64,000 nucleotides of DNA from Roseateles sp049532965 (GTDB lineage Bacteria; Pseudomonadota; Gammaproteobacteria; Burkholderiales; Burkholderiaceae_C): assembly GCF_049532965.1 (NCBI RefSeq), contig NZ_CP186694.1:1736001-1800000 (forward strand), written 5' to 3'. Made by a program: the position numbers and the translations under genes. Below are positions 36,512 to 45,497 of the stretch, piece after piece; within the stretch, counting starts at the first letter, position 1; each line of letters begins with the position of its first letter. The notes under the pieces are model-generated. The model saw only the letters and a program-made list of their open reading frames with translations, had not been told where the DNA came from and made no database searches.

Positions 36512-37437
36512 CGCGCATGAACGACACGACCGCCACAGCCACCGACGACGATCCCGCCACGCTGCGCCAGGCGCTGGCCGCGGCCCGCGCCCAGATCGAT
36601 GCGCTGCAGACGGAGCTCGACGAGACCAACCGCGGCGTGCTGGCGCTGTACGCCGAGCTGGACACGCAGGCCCAGCAACTGCGTCAGGCGACCGAACTCA
36701 AGAGCCGCTTTCTCGCGTACATGAGCCACGAGTTCCGCACGCCGATCGCGTCCGTGCGCAGCCTCACCCGGCTGCTGCTGGACCGCGTCGACGGGCCGCT
36801 CACGCCCGAGCAGGAAAAGCAGATCACCTTCATCCGCCACACGGCGGAAGAGTTCGCCGACATGGTCAACGACCTGCTCGACCTGGCCAAGGTCGAGGCG
36901 GGCCGCATCGACGTCTCCCCGGCCTGGTTCGAACTCGTCGATCTGTTCGCGGCGCTGCGCGGCATGTTCAAGCCGCTGCTGGTGAATCCGGACGTGCAGC
37001 TGATCTTCGAAGAGCCGCAGGGCGTGCCCCAGCTCTTCACCGACGACGCGAAGCTGTCGCAGATCCTGCGCAACTTCATCTCCAACGCCTTGAAGTTCAC
37101 CGCCCACGGCGAGGTGCGCGTGAGCGCCACGGTGGGCCCCGACGGGCACGGCGGCGAGGAGATCACCTTCTCCGTCAGCGACAGCGGCATCGGCATCGCG
37201 CGCGAGTTCCACGACGCGATCTTCCAGGACTTCACGCAGATCGGCTCGCCGGTGCAGAAACGGCTGCGCGGGACCGGGCTGGGGCTCTCGCTGAGCAAGC
37301 GGCTGGCGGAACTGCTCGGCGGCCGCGTCGCCCTGCGCAGCGAGCCGGGCGTGGGCTCCATGTTCTCCGTCTCGGTGCCGGCGCGGCTGCCGGAGCCGCT
37401 ACGGTCCGTGGCCACGATGCAGGAGCCCGCCGCATGA
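36508..37437 (+). CDS. Cytosolic histidine kinase linked to the stressosome
   Basis: A 309-residue kinase without membrane segments. An N-terminal coiled coil (about residues 15-62) precedes HisKA with MSHEFRTPIASVRSLTRLLL and HATPase (QILRNFISNALKFTAHGEV, SVSDSGIGIA, RGTGLGLSLS). There is no sensory domain, so input probably comes through protein contacts such as RsbT or RsbX. ATGA overlaps at both ends make it part of the stressosome operon. Confidence 0.9.
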   Translation: MTRMNDTTATATDDDPATLRQALAAARAQIDALQTELDETNRGVLALYAELDTQAQQLRQATELKSRFLAYMSHEFRTPIASVRSLTRLLLDRVDGPLTPEQEKQITFIRHTAEEFADMVNDLLDLAKVEAGRIDVSPAWFELVDLFAALRGMFKPLLVNPDVQLIFEEPQGVPQLFTDDAKLSQILRNFISNALKFTAHGEVRVSATVGPDGHGGEEITFSVSDSGIGIAREFHDAIFQDFTQIGSPVQKRLRGTGLGLSLSKRLAELLGGRVALRSEPGVGSMFSVSVPARLPEPLRSVATMQEPAA

Positions 37438-39497
37438 ACGAGCCCCGCGCGATCGACCGTTCGCAACACCGGCTGCTGGTCGTCAACGACGACCCGGTCG
37501 GCCGCTACACGACGGTGCGCCTGCTCAACGCCGCGGGCTTCCCCACCATCGAGGCCGCCACCGGTGCCGAGGCGCTCAGCGCCGCGGACCAGCGGGTCTC
37601 GGCCGTCGTGCTCGACATCCACCTGCCCGACATCGACGGCTTCGAGCTCTGCCGCCGCCTGAGGGCGCAGGACAGCACCTTCCGGCTGCCGGTCATCCAC
37701 CTCACCGCCGCCTACCTGAGCGACGAGCACAAGGTGCGCGGGCTGGACGCCGGCGCGGACGCCTACCTCACGCACCCGGTGGAACCGGCGGTGCTGGTCT
37801 CGACGATCCAGGCGCTGGTGCGGACCCGGGCCGCCGAGGAGGCAATGCGCCGCAGCGAGGCGAAGTTCCGCGCCGTCTATGCGCAGGCGCCGACGGGAAT
37901 CTGCCTGCTCAAGGCCGCCGACGGCACGGTGCTGGACGCCAACCCCGCAATGCTGGCGCTGCTGGGCCTGGGCGCCGACGAGGGCGAGGTCCTCATCGGC
38001 CGGCCGCTGACCGACTTCGTCGCCGCGGCGGACCAGCCGGCGGCGTGCGCCTTCATCGCCGCGTTGGGCAGCGAGGGCCTGCACGCCGAGTTCGCGTTGC
38101 AATCGGCTCCGGCGACGCACGTGGAGAGCGAGCTCGCCACGTCGCCAGAGGGCGTGCCGGTGACGATGCCGGTGACGGTGCCGGTGGAATGGACCGCCTC
38201 GCCGCCGATCGAGCCGGGCGTCTGCATGGCGATGGCGGCGGACATCTCGCAGCGCCTGCTGCTGGCGCGCCAGCGGCAGGAACTGCTCGATCGCGAACGC
38301 AGCGCGCGCAACGAGGCCGAGCGGCTGTCGCGGATGAAGGACGACCTGATCGCGGTGCTCTCGCATGAACTGCGCACGCCGTTGAACGCGATCATGGGCT
38401 GGACCCACGTGTTGCAGCGGCGCAGCCCGCCGGACCTGCTGGCCCGCGGGCTGGCCGCGATCGACCGCAACGTGTCGATCCAGGCGCGGATGATCGCGGA
38501 CATCCTGGACATGTCCCGTCTCAACATCGGCAAGCTGCCGCTCGCGCGCGAGCGCGTCGAAGCCGGGGCCGTCATACGTACGGCGGTGTCGGCGATGCAG
38601 CACACGCTCGACGAGAGCGGACATCGGCTCGTCCTCGACCTGGAGGGCGAGGACACGGTGCTGCTGGCCGACAGCGGCCGGCTGCAGCAGGTGATCTGGA
38701 ACCTGCTGGGCAACGCGGCCAAGTTCTCACCCAGCGGGAGCGCGATCACGCTGGCGCTGCGCGCCGACGACGCGGAAGGCGTGCATATCGAAGTGCGTGA
38801 CGAGGGCCAGGGCATTGCGCCCGAGTTCCTGCCCCACGTCTTCGACCGCTTCACGCAGAGCGACGCGGCGAGCAGCCGCCAGCACAGCGGGCTCGGCCTG
38901 GGCCTGGCGATCGTGAAGAGCCTGGTCGAGGCGCATGGCGGCTGGATCGACGTGCACAGCGAGGGACGCGGCCGCGGCGCGGCGATCCGCTTCTGGCTGC
39001 CTGGCGCGGCCACCGCGCCGGCGCTCGATCCCGATACCGGTTCGGGCGGGCTGAGCGCCTTCGGCGCGCTGGGCGATGGCGGTCCGGTTTCGGGCGAGGG
39101 GCCGGCCGTGTCGCTGAGCGGCCTGCGCGTGCTGGTCGTCGACGACGATGCCGAGGCCGGCGCAATGCTGAAGCTGATCCTCGGCGAACGCGGAGCGCAG
39201 GTCACGGCGGTCCACAGTGCGGACGAGGCCTTGCTCGCGCTGTCCGCGCACGCGTTCGACCTGCTGATCAGCGACATCGGCATGCCGGGGCGCGATGGCT
39301 ACGAGCTGGTGCGCGACATCCGCGCGCTGGAGGCGCCCGGCGAACGTCTGCCGGCTATCGCGTTGACGGCCTTCTCGCGGGACCTGGATCGGGCGCAGGC
39401 CTTGCACGCCGGATTCGACGCGCATCTGGCCAAGCCGCTAAAGCCGCAGCTGCTGATGCGGCTGATCGAGCAGATGGTCCAAGGCAACGCGACCTGA
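37434..39497 (+). CDS. Cytosolic REC-PAS-kinase-REC hybrid histidine kinase
   Basis: A 687-residue soluble protein. Receiver 1 (about 12-125; acceptor in VVLDIHLPD) is followed by a PAS domain (about 138-270) with a Val/Pro-Val-Thr rich insertion. HisKA (VLSHELRTPLNAIMGW) and HATPase (NLLGNAAKFSPSGS, SGLGLGLAIV) follow. Receiver 2 (about 562-687; acceptor in LISDIGMPG) ends the protein. Its first receiver is a natural acceptor for the preceding kinase. The last 21 bp (GTCCAAGG... to the stop) recur at 41440, a duplication scar. Confidence 0.9.
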   Translation: MNEPRAIDRSQHRLLVVNDDPVGRYTTVRLLNAAGFPTIEAATGAEALSAADQRVSAVVLDIHLPDIDGFELCRRLRAQDSTFRLPVIHLTAAYLSDEHKVRGLDAGADAYLTHPVEPAVLVSTIQALVRTRAAEEAMRRSEAKFRAVYAQAPTGICLLKAADGTVLDANPAMLALLGLGADEGEVLIGRPLTDFVAAADQPAACAFIAALGSEGLHAEFALQSAPATHVESELATSPEGVPVTMPVTVPVEWTASPPIEPGVCMAMAADISQRLLLARQRQELLDRERSARNEAERLSRMKDDLIAVLSHELRTPLNAIMGWTHVLQRRSPPDLLARGLAAIDRNVSIQARMIADILDMSRLNIGKLPLARERVEAGAVIRTAVSAMQHTLDESGHRLVLDLEGEDTVLLADSGRLQQVIWNLLGNAAKFSPSGSAITLALRADDAEGVHIEVRDEGQGIAPEFLPHVFDRFTQSDAASSRQHSGLGLGLAIVKSLVEAHGGWIDVHSEGRGRGAAIRFWLPGAATAPALDPDTGSGGLSAFGALGDGGPVSGEGPAVSLSGLRVLVVDDDAEAGAMLKLILGERGAQVTAVHSADEALLALSAHAFDLLISDIGMPGRDGYELVRDIRALEAPGERLPAIALTAFSRDLDRAQALHAGFDAHLAKPLKPQLLMRLIEQMVQGNAT

Positions 39498-41439
39498 TCG
39501 CGGGCGGCACACGTCACTGCGGACCACCTTGGGGTTCGTCAGAAATTTCCGCCATCGAGCTTCGGTAGATGACCGATATCAATTCGGCCTGCAAACCGAG
39601 GACCGGTTGTCCGGAGACAAAACAGGCATGTCCCACTCTTGACCCGGCCTCCGACGCCGTCGGCCCCCAACATGCCGCTCAATTCCATGATCGGGAGCTG
39701 GTTTACCCGCAAGCCAGCCGATTCCGTCAAGCCCACCGATTCCGTCAAGCCCACCGAAACCGGAACACACTCCCCGGAACAGTTGCAGTTCATCGAGGCC
39801 ATCCGCCAACGCCACCAGGCAACCGCAGACGCCTCCAGCCGCCGCTCATCGTTGTCCAGCGGAAACCCGGCGCCGGTTCGAACATCGGAGGACTACATGT
39901 TCTCCGTCGACTCGGAAGGCTTCCAGATGGTCCTCGACCTGGCCGGTCTCAGGAGCACCGGCACCGCCTCCGCCGCCTCGCGTGAGTTTGCGGAGGCCGC
40001 CACCAGGCACGCAGCGACGACCGTTCCCCACTTCCTCAACCACTTCTCGCCTCAGGAGGCGATCAGTTGGCACATCGGCTGCGGGGATGAGGCGATCCGC
40101 AAGCTGTGTCGAGCCAGCCTTCGCCTGCTCTGCGCCGAGCCAAGCGACGTCCGTCACCTTGCCGGGCGCGTTCAGGACGCAGCGAACGAGGTGCTTCAGG
40201 CGACTTCCTCCGATGACTGCCGGACCTTGGCCCGGACCGTTCGCAGCGGAGCGAGAGAAACGCTGCAGGCCGTCATCGATGGGCTCAAGCCGAAGTTACG
40301 GCCAGACATCCCGAAGGACGACCTCCACTTTGCGGGGTGCGAGTTCCAGCGTCAGCAAGTCCTGTCGATGGCGAAGTCGTTCGGCGTCTACACCGACCCG
40401 GTATCGGGCATCGACTTCGTACTCGACCATAAGGGCCGTGCCGCGTACGCGTTCAAGCCGTTCCCCGCCGATACGCAGGGACTGGCCGCGCTGATGCGCG
40501 CATGGACAATGACCCGATTCCACGCCGGGCTCTCGGATGCGCTCGAATGGAACCTCGGCCACGCACCTTCGACCATCCAGTGTCTGCCAATGGACTTGGG
40601 GAGCGAGGACGGCAATGCCGCCCCAGCCGGGGAGGCCGACGATTTCCCTCCTCTCCTGCGGCCTGGACTCCTGATGGCCGCCCCCCCTCGACTTTCAACT
40701 TGTCATTGATGCTGGAGCCATCGACGGCCGTCTCGACGCAGGCCGTTCGGCGGACTCGCTCTTCGGGGCTCTGGATCGACCACTGAACAATGTGGCCTTC
40801 CGCAGGCTCGTGGTGTCCGCCCTCTGCATGGGAGAGACTGCCCCGTCGCTCGGGCAGGTATTGGTCGACCAGAAACACAACACCTGGATTCTCGACCCAG
40901 AGCGCTACTTCGCGCCCACCACTCCGGGTCCCGGCACGCCCTCGGGGGGACGCCGGCCCGCTTCTCGGCCGCTGGTGTCGCCTCTGGCCTTGCAGGCGCT
41001 TGCTCAGAAGGGCCTGCGCGATCACGCGGGCAACTTCCTGGACAAGCTACGTCACCTCCACCCGAAGCACCACGTGCGCGAGCAGCGACTGTTCAATGAG
41101 GCGCTCCAGGAGAACGGCGAAGCCAAGCTGGAAGACTTCACGAGTATTGGCGTGTCGAAGGAAGCGATTGACCGGGCGGTCGCGCAGATCGGCGTGGTCT
41201 CCGACTGGGCGACACAGGTGCTCGAGACGCAACGCAACGCAGACAGCGTCTCCGAGAACGACCGCGACGGCATCCTGGAGGTCGTGACGGAGGCGAGGAC
41301 GGTCGATACGCTGCTCGACGTCGTGCAGCGTCCCGCGGCCGAACCGCGGCCGGCGGACTGATCCGAGGTTCCCGCACGCCTGAAGGGGCTCTGACGCTGA
41401 AGGCCCCTGCGGGCGGTTCCGTCGCGTTGATCTCTCCTT
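39477..41439 (+). repeat. Tandem duplication A/B, unit 1
   Basis: Unit 1 of a direct tandem duplication of about 1.96 kb. It starts inside the 3' end of the hybrid kinase gene and ends near GTTGATCTCTCC at 41437. It holds the frameshifted effector-like gene. Large parts match 41440-43403 nearly base for base. Confidence 0.92.
39672..41361 (+). pseudogene. Effector-like gene A, frameshifted at a seven-C run
   Basis: The homologue of the intact gene at 41635, broken in two frames. Codons from 39672 run to a stop at 40709 (345 residues). Homology to the partner then resumes in another frame through to 41361 (visible from about 40690; a 189-residue frame starts at 40792). The break lies at seven consecutive Cs (40681-40687); the partner has five. 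Removing one C would restore the frame and give a protein close in length to gene B. Pseudogene, phase-variable gene and sequencing error are all possible. No signal peptide; no domain recognised. A TTG at 39639 is an alternative start. Confidence 0.75.
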
Positions 41440-41634
41440 GTCCAGGGCAACGCGACCTGATCGCGGGCGGAACACGTTGCGGCGGACCGCCTTGGGGTTC
41501 GTCAGAAATTTCCGCCATCGAGCTTCGGTAGATGACCGATATCAATTCGGCCTACAAACCGAGGACCGGTTGTCCGGAGACAAAACAGGCATGTCCCACT
41601 CTTGACCCGGCCTCCGCCGCCGTCGGCCCCCAAC

Positions 41635-43326
41635 ATGCCGCTCAATTCCATGATCGGGAGCTGGTTTACCCGCAAGCCAGCCGATTCCGTCAAGCCCACC
41701 GATTCCGTCAAGCCCACCGAAACCGGAACACACTCCCCGGAACAGTTGCAGTTCATCGAGGCCATCCGCCAACGCCACCAGGCAACCGCAGACGCCTCCA
41801 GCCGCCGCTCATCGTTGTCCAGCGGAAACCCGGCGCCGGTTCGAGCATCGGAGGACTACATGTTCTCCGTCGACTCGGAAGGCTTCCAGGTGGTCCTCGA
41901 CCTAGCCGGTCTCAGGAGCACCAGCACCGCCTCCGCCGCCTCGCGTGCGTTTGTGGAGGCCGCCGCCGGGCACGCAGCGACGACCGTTCCCCACTTCCTC
42001 TCCCGCTTCTCGCCTCAGGAGGCGATCGGTTGGCACATCGGCTGCGGGGATGAGGCGATCCGCAAGCTGTGTCGAGCCAGCCTTCGCCTGCTCTGCGCCG
42101 AGCCAAGCGACGTCCGTCACCTTGCCGGGCGCGTTCAGGACGCAGCGAACGAGGTGCTTCAGGCGACTTCCTCCGATGACTGCCGGACCTTGGCCCGGAC
42201 CGTTCGCAGCGGAGCGAGAGCAACACTGCAGGCCAACATCGATGCGGGCAAGCCGAAGGTCCCGCCAGACACGCCGGAGCAAGAGCAGGAGCGCCGCCTT
42301 GCGGAGTGCCAGTTCCACCGTCAGCGAGTCCAGTTGATGGCGCAGTCGTTCGGCGTCTACACCGACCCGCTATCGGGCATCGACTTCGTACTCGACCATG
42401 AGGGCTGTGCCGCGTACGCGTTCAAGCCGTTCCCCGCCGATCCGCAGGGACTGGCCGCGCTGATGCGCGCATGGACGATGACCCGATTCCACACCTTTGT
42501 GTCGGACGAGTTCAACCTGGCCCTCGGCGAGGCGCCTTCAACCATCCAGTGGCTGCCAAAGGACTTGAAGGGCGAAGACGGCAATGCCACCCCAACCGGC
42601 GGAGCCGACGATTCCACTCCTCTTCTGCGGCCTGGACTCCTGATGGCCGCCCCCAGCGGCTTTAATCTTTATCTTGATGATGGAGCCAACCGCGGCCATC
42701 TAGAGGCAGACCGTTCAGCGGCCGGGCTCTCCAGGGCTCTAGATCAACGTCTGCCCGAGGCCAGCTTCGCCAAGCTCGCGGTGTCCGCCCTCTGCCTGGG
42801 GGAGAGTGCCCCGTCGCTCGGTCAGGTGTTGGTCGATCGGTGGGAAAACATCTGGATTCTGGACCCCGAGCGCTACTTCGGGCCGACCACTCCGGATCAC
42901 GGCACGTACTCGGACCGCATGCCTGCGGCTCGGCCGGTGTTAGAGCAACCGGCCTTGCAGGTGCTTGCTCAGAAGGACCTGCGCAAGCGCGCCAGCGACT
43001 TCCTGGACAACCAGGGCGATCTCCACTCGGAGCCCTACGCGCGCGAGCGCCGACTGTTCAATCAGGCGCTCCAGGAGCACGGCCATGACGAACTGAAAGA
43101 CTTCAAGAGTATTGACGTGTCGAAGGAAGCGATCGACCGGGCGCTCGCGCAGATCGGGGTGGTCACCGACTGGGCGACATACGCGCTCGAGACGGAACTC
43201 AACGCGAAGAGCGTCGCCGAGAAAGACCGCGGCGACATCCCGGCGGTCCTGACGGACGCGAGAACGCTCGACGCGCTGATCGGCGTCGTGCAGCGTTCCG
43301 CGGCCGAACCGCGGCCGGCGGATTGA
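41635..43326 (+). CDS. Effector-like protein B, unknown
   Basis: A 563-residue protein, no signal peptide or membrane segment. The N-terminus is Ser/Thr/Pro-rich with an 18-bp repeat giving SVKPTD twice (residues 17-28), then a charged helical region. Recognisable landmarks shared with copy A are SFGVYTDP, GIDFVLDH, YAFKPFPAD and LMRAWTMTRFH (mid-protein), and LGQVLVD with ILDPERYF. No known family was recognised. The intracellular-looking, low-complexity N-terminus and duplicated locus resemble type III secretion effectors, but no secretion genes are near. Codon use is less GC-rich than in flanking genes. The start is uncertain; a TTG at 41602 is possible. Confidence 0.7.
   Translation: MPLNSMIGSWFTRKPADSVKPTDSVKPTETGTHSPEQLQFIEAIRQRHQATADASSRRSSLSSGNPAPVRASEDYMFSVDSEGFQVVLDLAGLRSTSTASAASRAFVEAAAGHAATTVPHFLSRFSPQEAIGWHIGCGDEAIRKLCRASLRLLCAEPSDVRHLAGRVQDAANEVLQATSSDDCRTLARTVRSGARATLQANIDAGKPKVPPDTPEQEQERRLAECQFHRQRVQLMAQSFGVYTDPLSGIDFVLDHEGCAAYAFKPFPADPQGLAALMRAWTMTRFHTFVSDEFNLALGEAPSTIQWLPKDLKGEDGNATPTGGADDSTPLLRPGLLMAAPSGFNLYLDDGANRGHLEADRSAAGLSRALDQRLPEASFAKLAVSALCLGESAPSLGQVLVDRWENIWILDPERYFGPTTPDHGTYSDRMPAARPVLEQPALQVLAQKDLRKRASDFLDNQGDLHSEPYARERRLFNQALQEHGHDELKDFKSIDVSKEAIDRALAQIGVVTDWATYALETELNAKSVAEKDRGDIPAVLTDARTLDALIGVVQRSAAEPRPAD
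41689..41724 (+). repeat. 18-bp tandem repeat in effector-like gene B
   Basis: GATTCCGTCAAGCCCACC occurs twice in tandem and encodes Asp-Ser-Val-Lys-Pro-Thr units. The same pair is present in copy A near 39720-39755. Confidence 0.8.
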
Positions 43327-43512
43327 TCCGAGGTTCGCGCGTGCCTGAAGGGGCTCTGGCGCTGAGGGGCCCTGCGGCGCGGTCTCGTCGCGTTGATCTC
43401 TCCATCGGCGTGATGCCGGGACATGACCGATGTCGGATCGAGTGCAAACCCGATGACAGGTGCCGCCCGACAAACAACCCATGTGCAACCCAGGCGCCTC
43501 GGCGTCGCTCGC

Positions 43513-44718
43513 ATGTTCAACACCGGTTTTCCTCCTGTTGCCTCTCTCGTCCCGTATGCCAATGAGCCGGCGGACACCGTCCCCGAGTCGACGTCCGCCT
43601 CGGCAGGCGGGACACCGGCCGCTTCGCTCGGCCCCGGCGCTGAACTCGTCCAGCAACACCTCAAAGACCTCGAGATGGCGGAGCGCTGGCGAACCCGGGC
43701 GCGCCAAGGTCTGCACTTCCGAAAGGACCACGAATTCGACGCGCTCTGTGACGCGGCCGCGGCGCTGGCCAACGAGATCCGGGAAGGCAAGGACATTACG
43801 AGCGAGTACTTCGGCAAGTGCTGCCGGGAGGTCATCTACAAGGCGGCAGCCTGTGCGGGCACCAGCAACAAGGTCCGCAAGGAACACGTGGGCACCCTGA
43901 AAGCCGCCGCTGAAGCCTGTTTGCTCAAGCGCATTGACCGGCTGTTCGACCCGTGGTCCGGGCCGCTCCCGCCGGGCTCATGGAAGCAGCACGCCACGAT
44001 GCTGTATCGGGACTTCCCCAGCACGACGCCCCCCAGCGAGCCGACGGAGAGGTGGATGCGCCGCGGGGACCAGCCTCGCTACCAGTTCCTCTCGCTCAAT
44101 ACCGCCGACGTTCGCGCGGCTTCCAAGGCCTGTAGGGAACTGATGCGCCATCACCTGGCGACCGAATTTGCAGAGCGCCTGGGCTGTGGCTTTCCGAATC
44201 ACGCATGCATCTACGCCTTGCCCTCCGGTGAGAATGGTGTGCTGATAGCGCCGTCGAATCCATTGCGGTACGTCGACCTCACCCTGAAACATCGGCAGGA
44301 AGCGCTGGGTTGGCTATTGACGCAGGTTTTTCCGTCATTCGAAGCGCGGCCCTCCCTGGAGACCACGCGCGCGCAGTTGGCCAACGTGTCATTGCCGCCG
44401 GTGTTGACCGCGGCGCTTGGCCAACTGGACGTCGCCAAGTTGGGCGCCTCCTTGCTGGAGGAACGTCAATCAATCGTCAAACACATCGCCCCGCTGTGCC
44501 ACGAACTTGAATTAGCCTCCCCCGACGACTTGCTGCCGGACAAGATGGTCCAGGATTGCCTCTACCGGCTGTGCCAACTCAAGAGGCTCGTGCAACCAGC
44601 CCCACCGGAGCCAGAGGCGGACGTCGCCGAGGCGAACGTCCAGCAGTCGGTCCCCTGGCCCGACCTTTACCGACTCGTGTTCATCGACTCCGGAAACGAG
44701 AGCGACAGCAGCGCGTGA
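43513..44718 (+). CDS. Effector-like protein, unknown (third gene of the island)
   Basis: A protein of 401 residues from ATG 43513, or 431 if ATG 43423 is used. The N-terminus (FNTGFPPVASL, PADTVPEST) resembles that of genes A and B (IGSWFTRK, PADSVKPTD). The DNA upstream, from ATGACCGATGTC at 43423, aligns with the leaders of A and B. The rest is different: helical, with EMAERWRTRARQGLHFRKDH early and RLGCGFPNHACIYALP in the middle. No domain recognised. Neither start has a clear ribosome binding site. GC content is visibly lower than in flanking operons. It is likely a secreted or horizontally acquired protein. Confidence 0.65.
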   Translation: MFNTGFPPVASLVPYANEPADTVPESTSASAGGTPAASLGPGAELVQQHLKDLEMAERWRTRARQGLHFRKDHEFDALCDAAAALANEIREGKDITSEYFGKCCREVIYKAAACAGTSNKVRKEHVGTLKAAAEACLLKRIDRLFDPWSGPLPPGSWKQHATMLYRDFPSTTPPSEPTERWMRRGDQPRYQFLSLNTADVRAASKACRELMRHHLATEFAERLGCGFPNHACIYALPSGENGVLIAPSNPLRYVDLTLKHRQEALGWLLTQVFPSFEARPSLETTRAQLANVSLPPVLTAALGQLDVAKLGASLLEERQSIVKHIAPLCHELELASPDDLLPDKMVQDCLYRLCQLKRLVQPAPPEPEADVAEANVQQSVPWPDLYRLVFIDSGNESDSSA

Positions 44719-44905
44719 ACCCGCGTCATCCGACGTGCCACTGCGGGGCCTCGGTTCCGCAGCTATTTCGAGCAGCGGACCTCACCCCGTGGTGGATGTC
44801 AACTCGACCAACAGATTCCTGGAGCGCTTGCATGGGACCAACGTGTCATGTCCTACCCCGTCTGCCATCCCCCACGCAGGCATGCGAACGGTGGAGGGCC
44901 GCCCG

Positions 44906-45394
44906 ATGAACCGTCAGTTCCCAGGTCCCCTGCCTCGCCGCCCGTCGGGCACCGACGCGCCCCAGGCCACCGGGACCACCCCGCCAGCGATGACCGCGGC
45001 GCTCCGATGCTGGTCCGACACGGCGCGGCAAGTGCGCGGCACGCTCAACGACCTGTCGCCGGCGGTGCGCGGCAGCTGTGCCGAGCGCCCCGATGCGGCG
45101 GCGATCGACCGGGCCCTGGATGCCGCGATCGTCGAGATCACCGGCGGACTGACGCGCTTCGGCGATGCGCTCACGCGGCTCGCGAACGAGGCGCACACGC
45201 CTGACGCCGCCGCAGTGGGCCTTCGCGCACTGCTCAACGACGCCTCTGCCACGCTGCCGCCTCAGGACCTGCTGCAGCTGATGGACCGCAACGGCTTCAT
45301 CGAGTGCTCGCTGCAGGAGACGCTGACGCAGGCGCTCGGGCGGCTGGAGCGGCTGTCTCAACCGGTGGCTCCGCAGCGCAAGGCGAGTCCCTGA
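44906..45394 (+). CDS. Small helical protein, unknown
   Basis: A 162-residue protein. The ATG at 44906 is preceded by GGAGG, the best ribosome binding site in this part of the island; earlier in-frame starts (GTG 44735, ATG 44882) lack one. After a Pro/Thr-rich N-terminus it is predominantly helical (SDTARQVRGTLNDLSPAV, ITGGLTRFGDALTRLANEA, LQETLTQALGRLERL). No signal peptide. It could be a chaperone-like or effector-type protein, but no family was recognised. Confidence 0.55.
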   Translation: MNRQFPGPLPRRPSGTDAPQATGTTPPAMTAALRCWSDTARQVRGTLNDLSPAVRGSCAERPDAAAIDRALDAAIVEITGGLTRFGDALTRLANEAHTPDAAAVGLRALLNDASATLPPQDLLQLMDRNGFIECSLQETLTQALGRLERLSQPVAPQRKASP

Positions 45395-45497
45395 CGACGG
45401 CGGGCTCAGCGCGCCGCCGGGCCGGGAGGGTGTCATGCGAGAACCTTCCGGCGGCGGCCAGCGACACATGGTGGTCCGTCTAAAAGGAGATGACACC

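Larger units (their letters stand above)
41440..43403 (+). repeat. Tandem duplication A/B, unit 2
   Basis: The second unit of the same duplication. It begins with a remnant of the kinase 3' end (GTCCAGGGCAACGCGACC and on) that has no function here, marking the junction. It holds the intact effector-like gene B. Confidence 0.92.

Noticed and set aside
39561..39586. Possible plant-inducible-promoter (PIP) box before effector gene A: two TTCG separated by 18 bp
   Set aside because: The known hrp-type box needs TTCG-N16-TTCG; the spacing is 18 here, and no match lies before the other effector-like genes.
44735..44905. GTG or ATG starts upstream for the 162-residue protein
   Set aside because: No ribosome binding site precedes them, while GGAGG precedes ATG 44906; kept only as alternatives.
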